A stretch of DNA of 31,822 bases from a virus. Each line of letters begins with the position of its first letter. Position 1 is the first letter of the stretch. Under the pieces are notes generated by a model. That model saw only the letters and a list, made by a program, of their open reading frames with translations. It did not search any database and was not told the DNA's origin. Of the stretch, positions 1 to 6,226 are shown one piece after another. Made by a program: the position numbers and the translations under genes. The stretch is from positions 1 through 31,822 of IMG/VR virus record IMGVR_UViG_3300027746_000065, one strand, 5' to 3'.

Positions 1-166
1 CCAAGGATCAGCAGCACCTCGGTCTCCTTCGCCACAGATATGACAGACGGTGGCGTTAGCCCTCACCCATTTTGCTTTTGTTTTGTAATCGCCTTGATAG
101 TGCGTTCGGAGTTTGTTGCGCTTGGACTGATGCTTTGCTTCGCATAGGTCGCATCGCATTGGTTGG
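1..166. repeat. Left copy of the contig-end direct repeat
   Basis: These 166 bases recur at 31657-31822 with a single difference: A at position 40 here, G at 31696 there. The difference is silent (CAT versus CAC, both His) in the HNH gene that crosses the ends. The simplest reading is that a circular or circularly permuted genome was assembled with an overlap, giving a unit length of about 31,656 bp. The mismatch suggests population variation or an assembly error. A true short terminal repeat on the virion DNA is possible but less likely, because the repeat lies within a coding region. Confidence 0.9.
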
Positions 167-213
167 GTTGTGAGTTGCCTGCACGATAGGCATGGACGCT
201 GGATGGGTGGCAT
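1..213 (-). CDS. HNH endonuclease, N-terminal part (gene continues at 31656 when closed)
   Basis: When the genome is closed, this frame joins the HNH gene ending at 31564. The right-hand copy alone can only start at 31815, equivalent to position 159. The circular sequence allows an ATG at 213, which adds 18 residues containing CLSC. With this extension the 101-aa protein has two N-terminal Cys pairs (C8/C11 and C21/C24), then CHIC (57-60), then the DH and HRSCN elements of an HNH nuclease. The paired cysteines argue for the 213 start. The next stop upstream in this frame is the TAG at 244-246, which ends the primase-helicase gene. No strong ribosome binding site precedes either start. Confidence 0.75.
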   Translation of the reverse strand, partial: MPPIQRPCLSCRQLTTQPMRCDLCEAKHQSKRNKLRTHYQGDYKTKAKWVRANATVCHICGEGDRGAADPW

Positions 214-243
214 GGGCTTGGGGTGGGGGTGGGTGTGTGGGTG

Positions 244-2229
244 CTAGTAGTTGTTGTCTAGATCGAAGTCATCAATGGTTTGTAATCTGTCGGAACGGGC
301 TGGTACCACCCCGTACCTATCGGTACGGTGTGTGGTTCCCATAGCCACCATAGGGTCTAGAGGGTGGTTCCCGAGGGTGGTTCCCGATTCTAGGGGGTCT
401 GAGGTGGGTAGTTGGCGACATTGGATGGCTCGGGAGAGTACAGATTTGCGTCCGAGTTTGGCTCCGAGTTCTTTGGCGATGCGCTGTGCTTCGTTGACTC
501 CAGCGTTCTTTGGGATGCCTAATGTGTCGAGGTGTTTGGCTAGGGCGATTTCTTGGACTGTCCAGCCTTTGGTTGCTCTGGTGCGTTGTCGAATGGTGGT
601 GATGTCGTCAAACTCTTCGACGATGAGGTCAATCTTCTCTGGTACCCAGCTGATCCGTGTGTGGGTTCTTACAAGCATCAGTCCGTCGTCGGTCTTGTCG
701 AGCCGGTACACGATGTCCACGTCGTCGTTCTTGGCTGATGATCCGCGTTGGCCGTGTTTCTTGCCACCGTCTTTGCCTGCGTGATCTGTGCGCACACAGG
801 CGATACCTGCGCGCTTGAGGGCTAGTCCTGTGGTTCGTGCGAACTCGCGATATGAGTCAGCAGAGTTCTCTTCACCTTCGATGGCTCGTCCTGTTGTGTC
901 AATCACTACAACCTCAGCCTTGGTCAGTTCACACAGTCGCATGATGGCTGAGGCACCTTCAGCGGTGTTCAGTGGGGGTAGGGATGGTATGAGCGCGTAG
1001 TGGAGGTGGGACAGGTCATCTTCTTCTGTGTAGCCGAATTGTTCTAGGCGTTCATACAGGTCGGCTTCAACCATTTCATAGTCCAAGTACAAGACGTGGA
1101 CATGTGCTACAGGTGGGTGTCCGAGGATTTGTTTGCCTGTGGCAAGTGCTGCAACGACGTTGAGTGTGAGCCATGACTTACCTGTCTTTGCACCGGCAAA
1201 CAACGCTGTCTGTCTTGCACGTGCGATCAACGGTTTGGCAATCCAATCTTCGATGACGTGTTCTTGTGTCCAGAATGTTTTCCAATCCACCAGCATGCCG
1301 AGCATCTCGTCGGGTGTGATGGTGGTGTTGTCGGCTGGGGTGGTGTTGTGGGCTAAGAATTGTTTGGCTGCTTGTTTCCAGTCGCCGTGATGGTCACGTG
1401 CAGCCATGTATCCGAATCGGTTGTATCCGCCTTCGGGGAGCCATGCAACGGCTGAGGTGAACACGATGAGTGCATCGTTGCCGTTGTGACCAATCGTGGC
1501 CGAGATGCCATCACGCGAGTCTTTGCCTGGTCGAGTCCAATGTTGTTCACCATGTCGGTCTGTTTTGGCGAGTGTCCAGCCGTCTGGGATGAGGAGCTGC
1601 TCCCATGTGGTTTGCGCACAGTATCTTGCGCTCGGTGTCGTTGGGTCAGCGAGGAACAGGTCGGTCGTGCCTTGGGGCTTGACCATCTGTGGGTTGGTCG
1701 TGAGAAGCGTCAGGAGCCACTGTGGTGCGTTGGCAGGCCGTCTGTCCATAGGTGACCACCCATCAACCCACTGGTACTGCTTACCGTTTGGATGCACCGT
1801 TGGTGCAGCCAAGACTTGCCCACCCTCACCCCGAATATCTAAGCCCACCCCAAGCCGTGACCCAGCATCATTCCGCACCTCAACCGGTGAGTAGAAGTAC
1901 AGGTGTTGTCCTCCTGTGCCGGTGATCGCTGTGACCGTTTCAGGTAACGCACCGTAACGCTGCTCCAAGTCGTGCAACGTGTCTGAGCCTCGATACTCGT
2001 CGCGATCATCCACATCAACGACAAAGATTTGTCCGTACTTTGTGCGACCTGTGGCGATGCCGATGCCGTAGCTCTTGTAGTCACCAGTGAACCATGATGT
2101 GACCACATCGGTGTCATCGGTTGCTTTGGTTTGCCAAGCATCAATGCCAGGGTATTTGTGTCCAGGACGAATCGGTATCACCCTGATACCTAATTGTGTA
2201 TAAGCGATTGCTGTCTCAAGTGTTGTCAC
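244..2229 (-). CDS. Bifunctional primase-polymerase / RepA-like helicase ATPase
   Basis: This 661-aa replication protein has an N-terminal AEP primase-polymerase domain (about 1-180). Its motif I is VDVDD (D72/D74), its motif II GTGGQH (H109), and its motif III lies around LDIRGEGG (D131). A RecA-fold RepA-like ATPase follows, with Walker A GAKTGKS (346-352) and Walker B VVVID (440-444), plus TDHAGKDGG near 481-489. It probably primes and unwinds phage DNA; no separate replicative DNA polymerase was found. The start is a GTG at 2229, overlapping the upstream endonuclease gene by 14 bases. The last 50 or so residues look unconserved and coincide with repeats and a hairpin in the DNA (see 301-385). 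The family assignment is firm; the division of labour with the PrimPol at 17294 is unknown. Confidence 0.9.
   Translation of the reverse strand: MTTLETAIAYTQLGIRVIPIRPGHKYPGIDAWQTKATDDTDVVTSWFTGDYKSYGIGIATGRTKYGQIFVVDVDDRDEYRGSDTLHDLEQRYGALPETVTAITGTGGQHLYFYSPVEVRNDAGSRLGVGLDIRGEGGQVLAAPTVHPNGKQYQWVDGWSPMDRRPANAPQWLLTLLTTNPQMVKPQGTTDLFLADPTTPSARYCAQTTWEQLLIPDGWTLAKTDRHGEQHWTRPGKDSRDGISATIGHNGNDALIVFTSAVAWLPEGGYNRFGYMAARDHHGDWKQAAKQFLAHNTTPADNTTITPDEMLGMLVDWKTFWTQEHVIEDWIAKPLIARARQTALFAGAKTGKSWLTLNVVAALATGKQILGHPPVAHVHVLYLDYEMVEADLYERLEQFGYTEEDDLSHLHYALIPSLPPLNTAEGASAIMRLCELTKAEVVVIDTTGRAIEGEENSADSYREFARTTGLALKRAGIACVRTDHAGKDGGKKHGQRGSSAKNDDVDIVYRLDKTDDGLMLVRTHTRISWVPEKIDLIVEEFDDITTIRQRTRATKGWTVQEIALAKHLDTLGIPKNAGVNEAQRIAKELGAKLGRKSVLSRAIQCRQLPTSDPLESGTTLGNHPLDPMVAMGTTHRTDRYGVVPARSDRLQTIDDFDLDNNY
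301..385. other. Repeat and hairpin cluster, candidate replication origin
   Basis: Three exact copies of GTGGTTCCC lie at 332-340, 364-372 and 377-385. The last two sit inside a 13-base tandem repeat, GAGGGTGGTTCCC (360-372 and 373-385). Just beside them is a perfect 7-bp hairpin, CCGTACC (311-317), loop TATC, GGTACGG (322-328). The cluster falls in the 3' end of the primase-helicase gene, where the protein tail shows no recognisable domain. The 13-base unit is not a multiple of three, so the repeat is not explained by repeated protein sequence. Iterons beside a hairpin in an initiator gene suggest an origin, but this is inference. Confidence 0.3.
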
Positions 2230-2644
2230 GCGGGTCTCTATTCTTTTCTAAATATTGAACTGCTTGCCTGAGTATTCCAATGTCATCTTGAAACTTGCCA
2301 AGTCCGAGATTGCATGCTGTGCAAAGTAATCCTCGATAGCAACCAGTCCGATGATTGTGGTCTACCGACAATCGTCTGATGGTGCTTTTTTGCTGAGCAG
2401 TTTCGGGTTGACCACAAATTGCGCAAACATAATTTTGTTTCTGTAATTCCAACTCATAATCCTCCAAGGTCAATCCTTTACCTTTCAGTAAAGATTTGTA
2501 ATGTTTGCTTCGAATATAATCTTGGCCTTGTCTTTCTCTCCATGAATCGTTCTGACATTTCTCAGTGCAAAAACGCTGCCTACCATTGCGCGTTTGAAAC
2601 TGGCTGGGGCAATACTCGCATCGTTTATTTTTGATAGTTTTCAC
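2216..2644 (-). CDS. Endonuclease VII-like HNH/zinc endonuclease
   Basis: This 142-aa protein carries a zinc-type N-terminal segment (C9, C12, C26, C30), then CAIC (74-77), DHNH (95-98), a GLLC segment and CTACN (108-112). This is the arrangement of recombination endonuclease VII-type proteins (T4 gp49 family), which either resolve branched DNA or act as free-standing HNH nucleases. It overlaps its upstream neighbour by ATGA (2641-2644) and the primase-helicase by 14 bases. The gene is clearly more AT-rich than its flanks: 2461-2520 has 20 G+C in 60 bases, against 31 in 60 at 901-960. Codons such as AAA and TTA are common. It may be a recent arrival, possibly as a mobile nuclease. A resolvase-like nuclease is also encoded at 7377-7763. 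Confidence 0.8.
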   Translation of the reverse strand: MKTIKNKRCEYCPSQFQTRNGRQRFCTEKCQNDSWRERQGQDYIRSKHYKSLLKGKGLTLEDYELELQKQNYVCAICGQPETAQQKSTIRRLSVDHNHRTGCYRGLLCTACNLGLGKFQDDIGILRQAVQYLEKNRDPRDNT

Positions 2645-3033
2645 CGCATCACCTCATGCCATACGTCGTGGTGTTGTTTGCAGAGATAGCCCTGTGGCCA
2701 TCGGTCTGCTTCTTCATAGCCGAATCGTGCTTTGGGTGCGAAGTGGTGACGCTCGACTAGATGGTGTGGTGTTGTGCAGCCTTGGTATTGGCATGGGTTA
2801 ACTTCGCAGTTGGGGCATCCTTGTCCGGCACAATGTTGGCATCGATCATCAATGACTTGGTGGTCATCAATGTCGAGCCATTTGATTGTGTTGCCTGCGA
2901 TGAATTGTGTTCTGCCTTCGCAATGTGTACACATGATGTACCAGTGGGATACGTTGCGGTTGCATAGGCGTTGAACGACATCGCCTTCGCACATGATGTT
3001 GCACTTCTTGCAACGATGATCATGTGTTCTCAT
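2641..3033 (-). CDS. Cys-rich putative HNH-type zinc nuclease
   Basis: This 130-aa protein begins with ATG at 3033, overlapping the TGA of the HTH gene (ATGA); a longer frame to 3054 exists but is not needed. It contains several CxxC pairs: CKKC and CTHC near the N terminus, then CQHC and CPNC. The C-terminal segment has HHLVERHH followed by GYLCKQHHDVWH. The His-rich end resembles small HNH domains that bind DNA and cut with a metal, while the leading CxxC pairs look like zinc ribbons. I infer a DNA-binding zinc protein, probably a nuclease. It sits between an HTH protein and the endonuclease VII gene, at the early/replication end of the genome. Confidence 0.65.
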   Translation of the reverse strand: MRTHDHRCKKCNIMCEGDVVQRLCNRNVSHWYIMCTHCEGRTQFIAGNTIKWLDIDDHQVIDDRCQHCAGQGCPNCEVNPCQYQGCTTPHHLVERHHFAPKARFGYEEADRWPQGYLCKQHHDVWHEVMR

Positions 3034-3254
3034 GGGCAAACATCCAAGAACCATGACGGCCAGACTTCTGCTGGATGTTTGCCGATCTTGCAGGCGTATT
3101 GATCTGCACGTCGTTCGTTCAGCATTCGTCCTTCGTTGCGCCAGCCGACAATGGTTGCCCTGCCCACACCAAACTGCTCAGCCAAGAATGAGGCATGAGA
3201 GTCTGGTGGGTACAGTTTGATCAGGTTGATCGCTGGATATATGTAGCCGCTCAC
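3030..3254 (-). CDS. Small helix-turn-helix DNA-binding protein
   Basis: This 74-aa protein contains ASFLAEQFGVGRATIVGWR (about residues 21-39), a clear helix-turn-helix of the Cro/excisionase style. It is followed by ERRADQYACKIGKHPAEVW, similar to the second half of many actinophage HTH proteins (a decoding helix, then a 'YA...G.HP..VW' element). It overlaps both neighbours by ATGA. It is the only obvious Cro-like regulator among the early genes, so it may control them; no operator was identified. With no integrase or CI-like repressor seen, a temperate switch role is unlikely. Confidence 0.7.
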   Translation of the reverse strand: MSGYIYPAINLIKLYPPDSHASFLAEQFGVGRATIVGWRNEGRMLNERRADQYACKIGKHPAEVWPSWFLDVCP

Positions 3255-3580
3255 CAGTCGTTTGCTTGGGCAAGATCGTGGTACACACCTTCACCGAACA
3301 GATCAATCAGGTATGCCTCGTTGCCAAGTTCACCTGATGCTGCTGTGGGTTGGTTGTGGTTCCATGTTCGTCCATCGAGCGCACCGATTGGTTGCGCGTA
3401 TGGTTGCCATGCTGATACCTCGTCGTGAATGGCGAGTGTCTCAAACATGTCTTGATCGCGCAAGGCGTTGTATGCGCCTACGGTGGTGACTCCAGCTGCA
3501 CGAAGTTTGGCTTCGGTGGCTTTGCGTCTGCGACGGATGAGCATCGCAAGGTTGGCTGTGAGCAAGATAGGGATGAGCAT
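3251..3580 (-). CDS. Hypothetical protein with N-terminal hydrophobic helix
   Basis: This 109-aa protein is not recognised. It starts with a hydrophobic stretch (MLIPILLTANLAMLI) followed directly by RRRRK, the pattern of a single-pass or signal-anchor membrane protein with its bulk inside the cell. The remaining 85 or so residues are soluble and mixed in charge, with aromatic and acidic residues towards the end (DLFGEGVYHDLAQANDW). The start overlaps the preceding stop as TAATG, and its stop overlaps the next start as ATGA, so it is tightly coupled in the small-gene cluster. A host membrane or takeover role is possible but unsupported. Confidence 0.6.
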   Translation of the reverse strand: MLIPILLTANLAMLIRRRRKATEAKLRAAGVTTVGAYNALRDQDMFETLAIHDEVSAWQPYAQPIGALDGRTWNHNQPTAASGELGNEAYLIDLFGEGVYHDLAQANDW

Positions 3581-3849
3581 TAGTAGTTCTCCCCGTCTTC
3601 AAACACTGATGCCAGTTTTGTGATCTGTTCATCGGAGAACAGATTGGCTTTGGCGATGATGCAGTATGCCTGCTCCGCATCGTATGTCTCCATGTCTAGT
3701 GAATCGATACCGGTTGCCTCGATGTGGTCTTGCACGACACCAAGGATTGATCCGAGTTGTGTTGCTGTGATGATGACATCGCCTGGCAATGTTTCATCGA
3801 AGTTGATGCGTGTTGTGCCAAGCATCGTGTTGATGTATATCTGTTTCAT
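3580..3849 (-). CDS. Hypothetical 89-aa protein of the early cluster
   Basis: The ATG at 3849 is preceded by a strong ribosome binding site (AGGAGGACTTCA before ATG), which favours it over the longer frame reaching 3957. The protein (MKQIYINTMLGTTRINFD...) is acidic and predicted soluble. It has a repeated alternation of hydrophobic and acidic residues and no metal-binding or HTH motif. I do not recognise a family. It ends in a TAATG overlap with the membrane-anchored protein downstream. Confidence 0.65.
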   Translation of the reverse strand: MKQIYINTMLGTTRINFDETLPGDVIITATQLGSILGVVQDHIEATGIDSLDMETYDAEQAYCIIAKANLFSDEQITKLASVFEDGENY

Positions 3850-3859
3850 TGAAGTCCTC

Positions 3860-4150
3860 CTATTGGTCTTCGTCTTTTTTGGGTTGGAATGGTTCGCAGT
3901 TGAATCCACGTTGCGTGAATCCTTGTGTGCCTTGGCTTGGTCGTGGCTTGCGCGCACGTTTGATCTGGGCTTTGGCTTCGGTCGGGAAGTGAACTACACC
4001 GCCACGAATCTGTTCGTGCAGGCTCAGTGCTTCCCATTGGCGATCAACGCCACCTTCGACTAATGCTTGCGCGAGTGTGTCGCACAAGTGTCTAAGGTTC
4101 TGTGTCTCCGTGAACAATGCGTCCACGAACTTGCTCTCTTGCTTATTCAT
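3860..4150 (-). CDS. Hypothetical 96-aa protein
   Basis: The start at 4150 follows AAGGAGGGCGA, an excellent ribosome binding site, and both neighbouring gaps are short (20 bases upstream, 10 downstream). The N-terminal half is helical (FVDALFTETQNLRHLCDTL). The C-terminal part is rich in Lys, Arg, Pro and Gln (KAQIKRARKPRPSQGTQ), suggesting a nucleic-acid-binding or disordered tail. No family is recognised. It belongs to the chain of small early genes between the SSB-like gene and the HTH gene. Confidence 0.65.
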   Translation of the reverse strand: MNKQESKFVDALFTETQNLRHLCDTLAQALVEGGVDRQWEALSLHEQIRGGVVHFPTEAKAQIKRARKPRPSQGTQGFTQRGFNCEPFQPKKDEDQ

Positions 4151-4170
4151 TCGCCCTCCTTAGGGGGTTA

Positions 4171-4392
4171 CTAGGTGCCTTCGGTAAGGCTTTTTGCTAT
4201 CCGATATTGTTCCGCTGATGTTGCTGATACCAGCAATCCAAGCGTAGTACTCGATGTCTGCCTGTTCAGTGTCGTGATCCAAAAACTTTGTGAACCATCA
4301 ATTCGTTCAACTGTTGCCACCACCACATAGGCCGTGCAGAGTCCGTCTGCTGCTGCTTCAATGAACTCTGCAACAGGGTCTTCAATGATCAT
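4171..4392 (-). CDS. Hypothetical 73-aa protein
   Basis: A small protein (MIIEDPVAEFIEAAADG...) that overlaps the previous stop by ATGA at 4389-4392. Alternating beta-type hydrophobic stretches (AYVVVATVERI, FWITTLN) suggest a small mixed alpha/beta fold. No motif is recognised, and the assignment rests on frame, tight coupling and position in the cluster. Confidence 0.55.
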   Translation of the reverse strand: MIIEDPVAEFIEAAADGLCTAYVVVATVERIDGSQSFWITTLNRQTSSTTLGLLVSATSAEQYRIAKSLTEGT

Positions 4393-4565
4393 GGTGCTTT
4401 GCCTTCGAGGATGGTGAGGTCAACTTGAGAGTAATGAATGAGTTTGCCTGCTGGACTCAAGCCAATCCACGTTGGACTGTCCGAGTCGCACAAGCATCCG
4501 GTGGTGCGTTGGTCGTCTAATTTGACTACACCTTTGCAGGCGTTGCAACGTACCTGGATGATCAT
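4389..4565 (-). CDS. Small zinc-ribbon-like protein, 58 aa
   Basis: This short gene was read directly from the minus strand: ATG at 4563-4565, TGA at 4389-4391, with ATGA overlaps at both ends. The product starts MIIQVRCNACKGVV and continues with GCLCDSD. The C-x2-C plus C-x-C arrangement (C7, C10, C24, C26) looks like a small zinc-binding ribbon, then a soluble tail (WIGLSPAGKLIHYSQVDL). Such mini zinc proteins are common in phage early regions, where they may bind DNA or host enzymes. No precise family is assigned. Confidence 0.6.
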   Translation of the reverse strand: MIIQVRCNACKGVVKLDDQRTTGCLCDSDSPTWIGLSPAGKLIHYSQVDLTILEGKAP

Positions 4566-4738
4566 TCCGCTACCGCTTTGATGATGCCTTGATGCACGAA
4601 CTCGCGCTTCAATGCTTCATGCGCGAGGTGCAGCTCATCGGTCAGACGATCCACTTCTGATTTGTACCAGTCACGCTCACGCGCAATCGCCATCATGTGA
4701 TCGTGCAGTCGGTCATAATGTTCACTCGGATTCATCAT
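4562..4738 (-). CDS. Small helical protein, 58 aa
   Basis: This reading frame runs from ATG at 4736-4738 (a second ATG follows directly) to TGA at 4562-4564, and overlaps both neighbours by ATGA. The product (MMNPSEHYDRLHDHMMAIAR...) is charged and predicted to be almost wholly helical, probably a coiled coil. It is the first of three consecutive small helical proteins (4562-5174), perhaps derived from one another or partners in a complex; that relation is inference. No family is recognised. Confidence 0.6.
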   Translation of the reverse strand: MMNPSEHYDRLHDHMMAIARERDWYKSEVDRLTDELHLAHEALKREFVHQGIIKAVAE

Positions 4739-4959
4739 TGTGTGTCCATTCGTAGCGCGTGTAGTTCACCGGACATCGCAGCCAAGGTCGTTTCCAAGAC
4801 TTGGATGTGCGAGTTGAGTCGAGCGATTTCAATGCCAAACTCTGCAATCTGAATCTGTGCTTTACGTGTGGCCAACTGGTGTTGTGCTGTTTCGTAGATC
4901 AGTTCTGCGATGCGGAACTGTTGGTTCTTGATCGTCATGTCATAGTCACTGATGCCCAT
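4735..4959 (-). CDS. Small coiled-coil protein, 74 aa
   Basis: The ATG at 4959 overlaps the upstream TAA (TAATG); an extended frame to 5037 exists but would overlap the previous gene. The 74-aa product has a long amphipathic helix with heptad-like spacing (IAEFGIEIARLNSHIQVLETTLAAM), indicating a coiled coil. It may pair with the neighbouring coiled-coil protein at 4959-5174. No catalytic motif is visible and no family is recognised. Confidence 0.6.
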   Translation of the reverse strand: MGISDYDMTIKNQQFRIAELIYETAQHQLATRKAQIQIAEFGIEIARLNSHIQVLETTLAAMSGELHALRMDTQ

Positions 4960-5174
4960 TACAACTCTGCGCCTTGGGCTAGGTACACGCGCAAGCGTGA
5001 GATGTCTGAGTGGGCTTGGGTGAGTGTCACTCGACATGCTTCGAGTTCGTGCATGAGGCTGTTGCCTGCGTCTCGCAGGTTGTCTCGATCTTCGGTGACC
5101 AACTCAAGTGCGACTGAGAGTTCGCTGATGCGTTGTTCTAGTTCGGTGATGATGTTCACGGTGTCTGGTGTCAT
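4959..5174 (-). CDS. Small coiled-coil protein, 71 aa
   Basis: Coupled by ATGA (5171-5174) to the gene before it and by TAATG to the one after. The whole protein looks helical (ITELEQRISELSVALELVTE, then RVTLTQAHSDISRLRVYL), with leucines and isoleucines at heptad positions. It likely forms a dimeric or heteromeric coiled coil. Its function is unknown. Confidence 0.6.
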   Translation of the reverse strand: MTPDTVNIITELEQRISELSVALELVTEDRDNLRDAGNSLMHELEACRVTLTQAHSDISRLRVYLAQGAEL

Positions 5175-5305
5175 TTTGGTTTGCTCCTTTTATTGAGTTC
5201 TGTTTTGAGTGCTTCTAAGGTGGCGAAGAATCTGTCTTGGTCTGCTACCCCGATGACCATCTTCTCTAAGAATTGGATTGCGTTCTGTATGTCTTGCTTT
5301 GTCAT
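5171..5305 (-). CDS. Small helical protein, 44 aa, first gene after the inverted repeats
   Basis: The ATG at 5305 follows AGGAGCAAC, a good ribosome binding site; the longer frame reaching 5494 runs into the SSB-like gene and is rejected. The product (MTKQDIQNAIQFLEKMVIGV...KRSKPK) is a short helical protein with a basic end. It is the first gene after the 5327-5375 inverted repeats, so its expression, and that of the coupled genes behind it, would respond to any attenuation there. No family is recognised. Confidence 0.6.
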   Translation of the reverse strand: MTKQDIQNAIQFLEKMVIGVADQDRFFATLEALKTELNKRSKPK

Positions 5306-5326
5306 GTTGCTCCTGTTGGTACGGGA

Positions 5327-5375
5327 TTGCTGGGTGGGGTTCAACGGTTCGGGGGAGCGACTCCCCACCCAGCAA
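5327..5375 (-). promoter_or_regulatory. Nested, mutually exclusive inverted repeats (attenuator-like)
   Basis: A perfect 13-bp inverted repeat (5327-5339 with 5363-5375) encloses a second perfect hairpin of 6-bp stem and 3-base loop (5352-5357, loop 5358-5360, 5361-5366). The two share bases 5363-5366, so both cannot form fully at once. They sit in the 91-base gap between the SSB-like gene and the next small gene. No U-rich run follows on the transcribed strand, so it is not a classical terminator. A pairing switch, RNA-processing site or protein-binding element are the candidate roles. Confidence 0.5.
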
Positions 5376-5396
5376 ACTTGTGTCATCGAGTGTGGG

Positions 5397-5798
5397 TTAC
5401 CACATCGATGCTGATTCGTCAGTTGCACCAGGCTCAACTTTGGCCTTGTACAACTTCGGTGCGTTGAAGCCCTTGGTCTTCTTCTCACCATCACCTGTGT
5501 ACTTCACAGTGAGATTGGTACCGACCATTGCGGTCACGTTCGCAGCTGTGGCTGCTTCACGGATTGTTTTGACCATGTTGCCGCGCGCCCAAAGGTTGCC
5601 AATCTCGGTGCCGGTGTTGATCGTGAACACGAACACGTATCGCAAGTCTCCGTTGTCCCAAGTCTTCGTGTTGCCTTGTGGGTCACGGTCTTCCAACTTC
5701 TTGACTTCCAAAACTTTGCCCGAATGGGTGTCGCCTGGTGTCTCGAACTTGAGCGCAGGATACTTTGATCCTCCGTCTTGTAGGAATATGTCTGTCAT
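5397..5798 (-). CDS. Putative single-stranded DNA-binding-like protein
   Basis: This 133-aa protein resembles a group of actinophage proteins usually placed with DNA metabolism as OB-fold/SSB-like. It has an N-terminal glycine-rich entry, a conserved 'W.NGD.RYVFVFTI' strand pair near the centre, an 'L.ARG.MVKTIREA' helix, and 'L.VKY.GDG.KK.KGFN.PK.Y.A' near the end. The C-terminal tail (ATDESASMW) is short and mildly acidic, unlike the longer tails of cellular SSB. It lies behind the exonuclease and an unknown gene, as expected for a recombination partner. It overlaps its upstream neighbour by ATGA. Confidence 0.55.
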   Translation of the reverse strand: MTDIFLQDGGSKYPALKFETPGDTHSGKVLEVKKLEDRDPQGNTKTWDNGDLRYVFVFTINTGTEIGNLWARGNMVKTIREAATAANVTAMVGTNLTVKYTGDGEKKTKGFNAPKLYKAKVEPGATDESASMW

Positions 5799-6226
5799 TT
5801 GCTTTCCTCCTGAACACGGAATGTGTTCTGTTCTGGGATGTATTGGATTGTCACTTGATCAACTGTGATGCCGTAACAGATTTGAGCGAACAGCTCAGCC
5901 TGTTTGACATCGAGGTGACCTAGTGCTTCGCCTGCCTTTTGGTATGTCTCCTTGGTGATGTGGGAGCAGATGCCCTTCACCAAGTCTCGGTCAAACTGTC
6001 CGTCTTGCATGAGAAGCAGAATGCCCCTAGCAATTTCGTATCGTCTGTGAGATTTGTTTGCGCTCAGATTGATGTTCCGTTTCGCTGACTGGGCATCAAT
6101 GAGCAAGGTTGCGTATTGGTCGCGTCGTTCGTGATCGAGCGATTGGATTTGTGTCTTGATGTAATTCAACGCCAAGATGTCTTCGCTGCGCACGTCGTAT
6201 GCACGACCTTCGATTGGGTCGATCAT
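5795..6226 (-). CDS. Hypothetical protein in the recombination module
   Basis: This 143-aa soluble, mostly helical protein (MIDPIEGRAYDVRSED...) sits between a PD-(D/E)XK exonuclease and an SSB-like protein, with ATGA overlaps at both ends. That placement suggests a role in the same DNA-processing pathway, perhaps as a partner of the nuclease or annealing step. I see no annealase signature (Erf, RedB or RecT). The basic SAKRNINLSANKSHRRYE segment could contact DNA. No family is recognised. Confidence 0.7.
   Translation of the reverse strand: MIDPIEGRAYDVRSEDILALNYIKTQIQSLDHERRDQYATLLIDAQSAKRNINLSANKSHRRYEIARGILLLMQDGQFDRDLVKGICSHITKETYQKAGEALGHLDVKQAELFAQICYGITVDQVTIQYIPEQNTFRVQEESK

Noticed and set aside
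251-784. Plus-strand open frame of 177 codons
   Set aside because: It is antisense to the primase-helicase gene, which has strong motifs; the translation shows no domain and is Ser/Arg-rich as expected of a shadow frame.
5278-5868. Plus-strand open frame of 196 codons
   Set aside because: It runs antisense to the SSB-like gene and the regulatory gap, has no ribosome binding site and no recognisable domain.
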